Below, piece by piece: positions 38,601 to 46,902 of a DNA stretch of 64,000 nucleotides (position 1 is its first letter; each line of letters opens with the position of its first letter). A program made the translations under genes and the position numbers. The notes under the pieces were generated by a model, which saw only the letters and a list, made by a program, of their open reading frames with translations, made no database searches and was not told the DNA's origin. The stretch comes from an uncultured Pelagibacteraceae bacterium. GTDB taxonomy: Bacteria > Pseudomonadota > Alphaproteobacteria > Pelagibacterales > Pelagibacteraceae. The stretch spans positions 1 through 64,000 of the forward strand of contig CACBWM010000002.1 of assembly GCA_902542975.1 (NCBI GenBank), given 5' to 3'.

Positions 38601-39785
38601 ATGAAATCAAAGAAAAAGATAGTTCTTGCCTATTCTGGAGGTTTGGACACATCAATCATATTAAAATGGTTACAGGAAAATTATGATGCAGAAGTAATTT
38701 GTTATACTGCAGACATTGGTCAAGAAATAGATAGAAATAAAATTTTAAGAAACGCAAAAAAACTTGGCGTAAAAAATATTATTATTCAAGATCTAAAAGA
38801 TATTTTTGTAAAAGATTATGTTTATCCAATGATTAGGGGCCATGCAATATATGAAGGTGTTTATTTGCTTGGAACCTCAATTGCTAGACCTTTAATAGCC
38901 AAAGATCAAATTAGAATTGCTAAAAAATTTAATGCCTATGCTGTATCTCATGGATCAACAGGAAAAGGAAATGATCAAGTAAGATTTGAGTTAGGTTATC
39001 ATTATTTTGGTCCTAAAATAAAAGTTATTGCGCCTTGGAGAATTTGGAAGCTGAAATCTAGATCAGATCTAATTAATTATGCAAAAAAAAATAAAATTGA
39101 AATACCTAAAGACAAGAAAGGAGCGCCACCTTTTTCGGTAGACGATAATATTTTTCATACATCAACAGAAGGAAAGTTGTTAGAAAATCCAAAAAACTCT
39201 GCACCTGACTTTATCTTTCAAAGAACGGTATCTCCAGAAAAAGCACCTAATAAATCTTCAATTGTAAAAATAGATTTTAGAAGTGGAGATCCGATTGCAG
39301 TGAATGGGAAAAAATTATCTCCATCTAAATTGCTTGGAAAATTAAACGACATAGCTGGAAAAAATGCTATTGGAAGAGTTGATCTAGTAGAAAATAGATT
39401 TATCGGTATAAAATCAAGAGGTGTATACGAAACACCAGGCGGAACTTTATTAATGCACGCTCATAGGGCTATAGAGTCTGTTACACTTGATAAAGATACA
39501 ATGCATAAGAAAGAAAAAATTATGCCTAGATATGCGGAACTGATTTACAATGGATATTGGTTTTCTAAAGAGAGATTTAAATTACAAAGAATTGTTGATC
39601 TTAAGAGAAGTAAAGTTAATGGATCAGTTAAATTAAGGTTATATAAAGGGAATGTTATTATTCATTCAAGAATAACTAAAAGTTCAGCTTATTCTATGAA
39701 AAAAGTTTCATTTGAGGAAAATAAAACTTTTAATAAATCAAATGTTGAAAGATTTATTAATTTTCACAAGAAAAAATTAAAATAA
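38601..39785 (+). CDS. argG: Argininosuccinate synthase
   Basis: LAYSGGLDTSIILKWL; SHGSTGKGNDQVRFE. Confidence 0.97.
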   Translation: MKSKKKIVLAYSGGLDTSIILKWLQENYDAEVICYTADIGQEIDRNKILRNAKKLGVKNIIIQDLKDIFVKDYVYPMIRGHAIYEGVYLLGTSIARPLIAKDQIRIAKKFNAYAVSHGSTGKGNDQVRFELGYHYFGPKIKVIAPWRIWKLKSRSDLINYAKKNKIEIPKDKKGAPPFSVDDNIFHTSTEGKLLENPKNSAPDFIFQRTVSPEKAPNKSSIVKIDFRSGDPIAVNGKKLSPSKLLGKLNDIAGKNAIGRVDLVENRFIGIKSRGVYETPGGTLLMHAHRAIESVTLDKDTMHKKEKIMPRYAELIYNGYWFSKERFKLQRIVDLKRSKVNGSVKLRLYKGNVIIHSRITKSSAYSMKKVSFEENKTFNKSNVERFINFHKKKLK

Positions 39786-39791
39786 AATATC

Positions 39792-40934
39792 ATGAATTTT
39801 GAACCAAGTCGGGCGCAAGCCACTAATAAACTAGATAATTTTATTGAAAATAATCTTTCTGAATATTCAAGATTGAGAAATTTTGATTTTGGTCCGGATA
39901 AAAGATCAAATATATCATGTATTTCTCCATATATATCTCATGGAATATTAAATGAGTTAGAAGTTATAGATAAAGCCTTAAAGAAATTTTCATTTTCTAA
40001 AAATGAAAAATTTATTCAGGAGGTTTTGTGGCGTACTTATTGGAAAGGATGGTTAGAATTAAGACCTAGTGTATGGACAGATTACATAATAGAAATAAAA
40101 GTTATAAGAGAAAAATACAAAGATAATAAAGATTATTTAAATGCCATTGATGGAAATACAAATATAGAATGTTTTAATGAATGGGTTAAAGAATTAAAAG
40201 AATTTAATTACCTTCATAATCATACAAGAATGTGGTTTGCCAGTATCTGGATTTTTACTTTAAATTTACCTTGGCAATTAGGAGCTGAATTTTTTATGAA
40301 ACATCTCTATGATGGAGATGCAGCATCTAATACATTGGGATGGAGATGGGTTGCTGGGATACAAACACAAGGTAAGCATTATTTGGCAAGTGAATGGAAT
40401 ATAAAAAAATTTACTAATAACAGATTTAATAACATTAATTTAAATGAAAATGCACCACCTAAAGTTAGCGAGAAAATATACAAGGCTGTCTTAAAAGATT
40501 TTAGTAATCCAGTAAGTTTGGATGAGCAAAATTTAATTATTTTTGATAATAATCTTTCTTTTGAGTTGACTGATTTCAAAGACCATAAATTTAAAAAGAT
40601 TTATTTAGTTAATAATAATAACGACAGTAGAAATATTAAACTTAGTGAAAAAACAATGAAATTTAAGACTAATTTAATTCAGGATCAAAAAAGAAGGTTG
40701 GATGAAAAATCTTTGGATTGTGAAATTATTGATATTGGTAACCTTAAAACAATTGAGAATAGTTATTTTTTTTATCCTTGTGTTGGAGAAAACTTAGATT
40801 ATTTAACTTCTCAAGGAATAAATAATATAAAATTTCTTTATCGTAATTTAGACCAAAGTTCTTGGAAATATTGCAATAAAGGTTTTTTTAATTTCAAAAA
40901 ATGCATACCAACTATAATTAAAGAATTTTTTTAA
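39792..40934 (+). CDS. Photolyase/cryptochrome-family protein, FAD domain N-terminal (apparently permuted)
   Basis: EVLWRTYWKGWLELRP, LHNHTRMWFASIWIF, DGDAASNTLGWRWVAGIQTQGKHYLASEWNIKKFT at residues ~75-220, followed by ~150 aa alpha/beta region. Confidence 0.82.
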   Translation: MNFEPSRAQATNKLDNFIENNLSEYSRLRNFDFGPDKRSNISCISPYISHGILNELEVIDKALKKFSFSKNEKFIQEVLWRTYWKGWLELRPSVWTDYIIEIKVIREKYKDNKDYLNAIDGNTNIECFNEWVKELKEFNYLHNHTRMWFASIWIFTLNLPWQLGAEFFMKHLYDGDAASNTLGWRWVAGIQTQGKHYLASEWNIKKFTNNRFNNINLNENAPPKVSEKIYKAVLKDFSNPVSLDEQNLIIFDNNLSFELTDFKDHKFKKIYLVNNNNDSRNIKLSEKTMKFKTNLIQDQKRRLDEKSLDCEIIDIGNLKTIENSYFFYPCVGENLDYLTSQGINNIKFLYRNLDQSSWKYCNKGFFNFKKCIPTIIKEFF

Positions 40935-40975
40935 AGAACTATTGTAAATTATCAAAATTATGAGATAACAATAAT

Positions 40976-41206
40976 ATGAATAATCCGCAAGTTCTTGAAA
41001 TTATTGAAAATCTTAAAGGCAGAAGGAATTATGAAGAAAAGAAAGCTTCAAAATTAGGTTTCAACTCTCTTTACGCGTACATTGAAAATAAAATATTAAA
41101 AGAGAAAGAAGATGAAGCAGCAAAAATTCTTGAACAATCAGCCCCTAAAGAAGAAGTGATTGAAGCAAAAAAACCAGAGAAAAAGAAAAGCTGCTCTTGT
41201 TGCTAA
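40976..41206 (+). CDS. Small hypothetical protein ending in CSCC
   Basis: 76 aa ORF, charged helical, terminal KKKSCSCC. Confidence 0.65.
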   Translation: MNNPQVLEIIENLKGRRNYEEKKASKLGFNSLYAYIENKILKEKEDEAAKILEQSAPKEEVIEAKKPEKKKSCSCC

Positions 41207-41335
41207 TTAGTTATTTTTTGAACATTTCTTAGAACAATATTTCACTTTATCCCAGTTTAATTTCCATTTTTTTCTCCAAGTAAAAGATCTCTTACATACA
41301 GGGCAAATTTTTGTGGGTAAATTTTCTTTTCTCAC
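41207..41335 (-). CDS. DUF2256 zinc-finger-like micro-protein (GTG start; absent from ORF track)
   Basis: Reverse-strand translation VRKENLPTKICPVCKRSFTWRKKWKLNWDKVKYCSKKCSKNN*, two CxxC-like pairs; GTG overlaps the upstream TAG. Confidence 0.82.
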   Translation of the reverse strand: MRKENLPTKICPVCKRSFTWRKKWKLNWDKVKYCSKKCSKNN

Positions 41336-42825
41336 TATGCAGTATTTTGTTTAATAAATTTTTCTGCCTCAGCTAAAATTAATTTTTTTCTATCAGGTTT
41401 CATTTTATCGAAAATTCTAACCATCATAGAAAGTCTAGGATTTTTTAAAAAGAAGGCTCTATTTCTATTAATGAATCTCCAATAAAGACCATCCATGGTA
41501 TTGCACCATTCTCCTTTTTTAAAATCCATCATTTTCATGAAATAAGCGGAGCCGCAAATATATGGTTTTGTTGCAAATATTCCTCCATCACTGAAAAGCC
41601 CCATTCCATAAACATTCGGGACCATTACCCAGTCAGAGGAATCCACAAACATTTCCATAAACCATTTGTAAACATATGTTGGCTTAACTTCACATAAATT
41701 CATTATGTTTGATAAGATCATTAACCTTTCAATATGATGTGACCAACCATAATTCACTGCATTTTTAATAGCATAATCTAAAGGTGGTAATCCTGTTGTT
41801 CCTTCGTACCATGAGTTTTTCATTTTTCTATTTTGTTTAAAAAAATTTCTAGTTTCCATTTCTTTTGAATAGCTTTGATATATTCCCCTCATAAATTCTC
41901 TCCATCCGATTACTTGACGAATATAACCTTCTAAGGAATTTAATCTTATTTTATTTTTGTTGTGAAAATCTAAAACTTTTTTAATGATAAATTCTGGAGT
42001 GATAAGACCTAAATTGATGTAAGGACTTAAAGCACTATGAAATAATATATTGTCTTTCTGATCAACTGCATCTTCATAATCCCCAAATAAATTTGATTTC
42101 TCTTTAATAAAAAAATTTAATAATTTAATTACATCATCATATTCCGTAGCAAACCAAAAATCTTTCGTATTACCTGGGTGACTTTTAAAGTTTTTATCAA
42201 TTAAAATTTTTAGTTTTTTCGTATGAACAGTCTCAGTAATTTTAGGAAATTTTGGTATAGATATATTTTTTGGAAGTTTATTTCGATTTTCTTCGTCAAA
42301 ACTCCATTTGCCTCCTTCTGGATTACCATCTTTTTTCATGAGTATATCCAAATCTCTTCTAGTCTCTTTATAAAAAAATGCCATAAAAGGTTTTTTTGAT
42401 TTTGATAAATAGTTTTTAAATTTTTCTCTAGAATTTAAAAACATTGGTGTTTGAATAATATTCCATTTAATTTTTTCCCTTTTTAAAAAATTGTTAATTT
42501 TATTTTCAAAAAACTTATCCTCAATTTCGAAACTTGAAATTTCTTTAATTTTTTTTGCTTTAATTATTTTTTTTAATTTTTCTGTGTAATCCAGCTTGAA
42601 AGGTTTATCCTCGATCGAAGAATATTCTAATTTAAATTTATTTTTTTTTAGTCTATCTGCGTGAGATCGCATGCAAGATAAGAACAATAATATCTTTTGT
42701 TTATGATGCTTTTCGTACGTACAGAGCTGATAATCTTCAGCCATAAAGAAAAAGTGGTCTTTTCTGTACTTTTCTAGATATTTCTCTGAGAAAAGCTGAT
42801 TTCCAAGTAGAAAAAATAATTTCAT
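41335..42825 (-). CDS. Cryptochrome/deoxyribodipyrimidine photolyase-related protein (prokaryotic 6-4/FeS-BCP-like)
   Basis: IGWREFMRGIYQSYSKEME, NYGWSHHIERLMILSN, WVMVPNVYGMGLFSDGGIFATKPYICGSAYF. Confidence 0.88.
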   Translation of the reverse strand: MKLFFLLGNQLFSEKYLEKYRKDHFFFMAEDYQLCTYEKHHKQKILLFLSCMRSHADRLKKNKFKLEYSSIEDKPFKLDYTEKLKKIIKAKKIKEISSFEIEDKFFENKINNFLKREKIKWNIIQTPMFLNSREKFKNYLSKSKKPFMAFFYKETRRDLDILMKKDGNPEGGKWSFDEENRNKLPKNISIPKFPKITETVHTKKLKILIDKNFKSHPGNTKDFWFATEYDDVIKLLNFFIKEKSNLFGDYEDAVDQKDNILFHSALSPYINLGLITPEFIIKKVLDFHNKNKIRLNSLEGYIRQVIGWREFMRGIYQSYSKEMETRNFFKQNRKMKNSWYEGTTGLPPLDYAIKNAVNYGWSHHIERLMILSNIMNLCEVKPTYVYKWFMEMFVDSSDWVMVPNVYGMGLFSDGGIFATKPYICGSAYFMKMMDFKKGEWCNTMDGLYWRFINRNRAFFLKNPRLSMMVRIFDKMKPDRKKLILAEAEKFIKQNTA

Positions 42826-42852
42826 TAACTATATATAACTCTTTAAAAATTT

Positions 42853-43563
42853 ATGTCAGAAAAATATTTAGTAGTAGGTGCGACAGGATCTATCGGATCT
42901 AATTTAGCCGAACAGTTATATGCAGCCGGGAAAGAAGTACATTTAATCGGTAGGGATGAAGAAAGAACAAAATCTTTGTCTGAAAAACTAAATTGTAAAT
43001 ATACAGTCTCTGATGTTTTAGAAAATGGTTTTGTTGAAAAGATTAAGTCCGAAATAGATGATATCAAAGGTATAGCTTATTGTGTTGGTTCAATTGATTT
43101 AAAGCCTTTGAGAATGGTTTCAGAACAAGATTTTACAAAATGTATGAAACTAAATTTATATTCTGCAGTAGATTTAATTAAAGGTTATCAAGAAAGTTTA
43201 AAAAAAAATAAAGGATCGATTGTTTTGTTTTCAACTGTTGCTGCTCAAAGGGGTTTTACAAATCATGCAATTATAGCTTCAACTAAAGCAGCTGTTGAAG
43301 GATTAACTGTTTCTTTAGCAGCAGAATTTGCTCCTAATATAAGAGTAAATTGCATTGCTCCAAGTTTAACTAATTCAAAAATTGCAGAGCCAATGCTTAA
43401 AAATAAAGTTTTAGCTGATGGTATAGCAAAAGCCCATCCATTAAAAAGACTTGGAGAAGGTAAAGACTCGGCTTCGCTTGCAAAATTTCTAATAACTGAA
43501 GACAGTTCTTGGGTTACAGGACAAATTATTGCTGTCGATGGTGGTAGATCAAAACTTTCATAG
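42853..43563 (+). CDS. SDR family oxidoreductase
   Basis: GATGSIGSNLA; C-terminal GQIIAVDGGRS. Confidence 0.92.
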   Translation: MSEKYLVVGATGSIGSNLAEQLYAAGKEVHLIGRDEERTKSLSEKLNCKYTVSDVLENGFVEKIKSEIDDIKGIAYCVGSIDLKPLRMVSEQDFTKCMKLNLYSAVDLIKGYQESLKKNKGSIVLFSTVAAQRGFTNHAIIASTKAAVEGLTVSLAAEFAPNIRVNCIAPSLTNSKIAEPMLKNKVLADGIAKAHPLKRLGEGKDSASLAKFLITEDSSWVTGQIIAVDGGRSKLS

Positions 43564-43564
43564 A

Positions 43565-44629
43565 GTGAAGAAATTATTATTTCTTTTATCATTAATACTA
43601 TTCTCAACTAATTCATTTAGTAAAAATTTTAATTTTAATAAAATTATTGAATTAGAAGCACCTTGGGGTTCGTCGTTCGTTAATGAATATGAAATGATTG
43701 TTACCGAGAAAGGTGGCAAAATAAAATTTGTAAACATTTCTACAAGAGAGATAAATGAAATTGATCATAACTTAAATTTTGTAGAATATGGACAGGGAGG
43801 ATTATTGGATATTCTGTATCATGAAGATTACATTTACATCTCATACACAGAAAATAGAAATAATTGGAAGACTAGTACTTCAATTGCACGTGCAAAATTT
43901 AATAAAAACAAATTAAATTTTAAAAATATTTTTCAAGCCAATCCACCAATTGACTCGCCTTATCATTTTGGTTCAAGACTTGCAATTAAAGACAACTATT
44001 TATTTGCTTCTGCAGGTGAAAGAGGCGGGGGAATGATTGCTCAAGATGGAAATAAACATCCAGGAAGTATAATTAGAATTTATCTAGATGGTGGCATTCC
44101 AAAAGACAATCCTCGTTTTGAGGGGAAATCAAACTGGCTACCTGAAATATATCAAATTGGTGTAAGAAATCCTCAAGGTTTAGCTTTATCACCTTTTGAT
44201 GGAAAAATTTATATGAGCAATCATGGTGCAAAAGGAGGCGATTGGTTTGGTGAAGCAAAGAAAGGTGAAAATTATGGTTGGAAAATTCTTGGATGGGGTG
44301 GCACAAATTATTCAGGTATACCAATAGGGCCAAAATGGAAACCTGGCTTTACAAAAGCCATTCAATATTGGGTTCCATCTATAGCCACAAGTGCAATCAC
44401 AATTTATAAAGGTAATGAATTTAAAGAATGGAATGGTCATGCATTAATTACTTCTCTTAAAGATAAGTCTTTAAGAAAATTAGAGTTTAATGATTTATCA
44501 AACGTAAAAGAGGAAATAATATTTAAAGATAAAATTGGAAGAATCAGAGACATACAAATTCATCCTATAAATGGTAAACTATATTTTTTAAATCAAGATG
44601 GATTGTGGTTGATGGAAAATTCTAGTTAG
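43565..44629 (+). CDS. PQQ-dependent sugar dehydrogenase-like beta-propeller (GTG start proposed)
   Basis: VKKLLFLLSLILFSTNSFS signal; EIYQIGVRNPQGLALSP; GENYGWKILGWG. Confidence 0.9.
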   Translation: MKKLLFLLSLILFSTNSFSKNFNFNKIIELEAPWGSSFVNEYEMIVTEKGGKIKFVNISTREINEIDHNLNFVEYGQGGLLDILYHEDYIYISYTENRNNWKTSTSIARAKFNKNKLNFKNIFQANPPIDSPYHFGSRLAIKDNYLFASAGERGGGMIAQDGNKHPGSIIRIYLDGGIPKDNPRFEGKSNWLPEIYQIGVRNPQGLALSPFDGKIYMSNHGAKGGDWFGEAKKGENYGWKILGWGGTNYSGIPIGPKWKPGFTKAIQYWVPSIATSAITIYKGNEFKEWNGHALITSLKDKSLRKLEFNDLSNVKEEIIFKDKIGRIRDIQIHPINGKLYFLNQDGLWLMENSS

Positions 44630-45623
44630 TGTCAAAAAGCTCTTTAAATAATTTAAATTCACCAATTTTAAAAATAATTGCATCATCTTTTTTAAATCCA
44701 AATTTTTCTGCATTTTGCTTAAACCTTAAAGGGGGCTCTAATATTGGTTCAAGTGATAAGACAAAAGTTCCCCAATGCATTCCAATTACTTTTTTACTTT
44801 TTAAATCTTTAGCAAGTCCAAGGGCTTCTTCAGGGTTAGTGTGGTAAGCAGAAGAATCTTTAATTGAAGCCATAGGATAAAAATTATATGCGCCAATGTT
44901 AATAAATGTTAAATCAATTGGACCATACTTATCTCCCAATTCTTTATATATTTTTCCAACACCAGTATCACATGAAAATAATATTTTTTTTCCTTTGTAT
45001 TCAATCAAATAGCTGCCCCATAAAGTTTTGTTAGTATCCGTTAAACTCCTTTTTGACCAGTGGACTGATGGCAAAAAAGTAATATTTAAATTCTGATTTA
45101 TTCTTATTTGATCATACCAATCCATTTCATTTACATCTTTAAATCTATTAATTTTAAAATATTTTTTTAGTCCTAAAGGTAACAGGACTTTAGATTCTTT
45201 ATAAGGAAATCTCATTATTGTTTTCATGTCTTGATGATCGTAGTGATTGTGAGTTAGTAGAAAAATATCTGTTCTTGGTATCTCATTAAGTTTTAATGCT
45301 GGTTCGGTAAATCTCTTTGGCCCAAAAAATAAAGGTCCTGCATTTTTTGAAAAAACTGGATCTGTTATTATTGTTATTTCCCCTAATTTTAATAAAAATG
45401 TTGCATGACCTATCCACGCTACATAATCATCTTTTTGGAAATTATTTAAATCCAATAAAACTTTTTCTTTTTTAATGATATTACTTTCAGGAAAAGTCAT
45501 ATCTAATTTTTTTTTTTCTTGGTTAAAGACCTTAAACGACCAATTGAAATTCATATCAATCACCTTTGATCCTTCAGGATTACGAAATGTGCCATTTGCT
45601 AAATGATGATATTTTTTTTTCAT
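44622..45623 (-). CDS. Metallo-beta-lactamase-fold hydrolase (NAPE-PLD/UlaG-like)
   Basis: LLTHNHYDHQD; FSCDTGVG; GMHWGTF. Confidence 0.9.
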   Translation of the reverse strand: MKKKYHHLANGTFRNPEGSKVIDMNFNWSFKVFNQEKKKLDMTFPESNIIKKEKVLLDLNNFQKDDYVAWIGHATFLLKLGEITIITDPVFSKNAGPLFFGPKRFTEPALKLNEIPRTDIFLLTHNHYDHQDMKTIMRFPYKESKVLLPLGLKKYFKINRFKDVNEMDWYDQIRINQNLNITFLPSVHWSKRSLTDTNKTLWGSYLIEYKGKKILFSCDTGVGKIYKELGDKYGPIDLTFINIGAYNFYPMASIKDSSAYHTNPEEALGLAKDLKSKKVIGMHWGTFVLSLEPILEPPLRFKQNAEKFGFKKDDAIIFKIGEFKLFKELFDTN

Positions 45624-45629
45624 ATCCGA

Positions 45630-46238
45630 TTAATAATTTTTTGAAATAATATCTTGAATTGTATTACTTATAACTATTGTTCCAGCTTTGTTAGGATGTA
45701 TGCCATCTTGTTGATTTAGATTTGGATCAAGAGCAACACCCTCTAGCAAAAATGGAATTAAGGGTAAATTATATTTTTTTGACAATTTAGGATAAATAGC
45801 ATCAAAATTTTTTTTATATTTAGTTCCATGAGTTGTTGGCGCAACCATCCCAGCTATTATAATTTTTATTTTTTTACTGTTAGCGATTTTAATTATTTCT
45901 TCTAAATTTCTCTCGGTTTCATCTGGTTGAATTCCTCTAAGCATATCATTTGCCCCAAGACCAAGGATGATTAGATCAATACCGGGTTCTGATAAACTCC
46001 ATTCTGCTCTATTCAATCCACCAGAGGAAGTACTTCCTGACACACTTCCATTTATTACCTTAATATTTAAACCACTCCTAACGAGATTACTTTCTAAAAC
46101 CAAAGATAAGTGTTGCTCTTTAGGTAGACCATAACCCGCCATTAAACTATCGCCGAATAATATAACCTTTTCTATTGCACTTGCATTTATGTGCACTAGA
46201 AAGAATAACAATATTTTTATAAATAAACTTTTATTCAT
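45630..46238 (-). CDS. tesA: Arylesterase / SGNH hydrolase TesA (start trimmed to MNKSLFIKI)
   Basis: VILFGDSLMAGYG; GANDMLRG; DGIHPNKAG. Confidence 0.92.
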   Translation of the reverse strand: MNKSLFIKILLFFLVHINASAIEKVILFGDSLMAGYGLPKEQHLSLVLESNLVRSGLNIKVINGSVSGSTSSGGLNRAEWSLSEPGIDLIILGLGANDMLRGIQPDETERNLEEIIKIANSKKIKIIIAGMVAPTTHGTKYKKNFDAIYPKLSKKYNLPLIPFLLEGVALDPNLNQQDGIHPNKAGTIVISNTIQDIISKNY

Positions 46239-46902
46239 GAACACACTTCTTAAATTAAAAAAAATAAATCTCAAATACCAAACTGGGAAGGACAATATCA
46301 ATGTTTTAAAAAATATTGATTTAACTATAAAAAAAAAAGAAACTGTATCTGTGGTTGGAGAAAGTGGGTCAGGAAAAACAAGCTTGATTATGCTTATTGG
46401 TGGACTAGAACGTCCAACCTCAGGGAAAATTATATTTCAAGACAGGGAAATAACAAATCTTAATGAAGACGAAGTATCTGAAATTAGAAAGCAAAATATA
46501 GGAATTATATTTCAATCTTTCTATTTAATTCCAAATTATACAGCTGTTGAAAATGTAGCTTTAACACTTGAACTTAATGAATTTAAAAATCCAGAGAAAG
46601 AAGCAAAAAGTTTATTAGATCGATTTGGTCTAAAACATAGATTCAATAATCTTCCAAGTCAATTATCTGGCGGAGAGCAACAACGTGTGGCGATTGCAAG
46701 AGCTATTGCAATGAAACCAGATTTGATTTTAGCTGATGAACCAACTGGTAATCTAGATACCGAAAACTCAATAATGATCTCTAAAATTTTATTTAAATTC
46801 GTCAAAGAAGAAGGGTCTTCTTTAATAGTGGTCACACATGATCCAAAATTAGCAGACAAAGCAAAACGAAAAATTAAAATCAAAGATGGAAAAATTAAAT
46901 AA
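46237..46902 (+). CDS. ybbA: ABC transporter ATP-binding protein YbbA (start trimmed to MNTLLKLKK)
   Basis: GESGSGKTSL, LSGGEQQRVAIARA; conserved tesA-ybbA-ybbP neighbourhood. Confidence 0.92.
   Translation: MNTLLKLKKINLKYQTGKDNINVLKNIDLTIKKKETVSVVGESGSGKTSLIMLIGGLERPTSGKIIFQDREITNLNEDEVSEIRKQNIGIIFQSFYLIPNYTAVENVALTLELNEFKNPEKEAKSLLDRFGLKHRFNNLPSQLSGGEQQRVAIARAIAMKPDLILADEPTGNLDTENSIMISKILFKFVKEEGSSLIVVTHDPKLADKAKRKIKIKDGKIK

Noticed and set aside
43529-43564. Upstream start of the PQQ-DH ORF overlapping the SDR gene
   Set aside because: GTG at 43565 gives an immediate signal peptide and no overlap; upstream residues MLSMVVDQNFHR look non-native.
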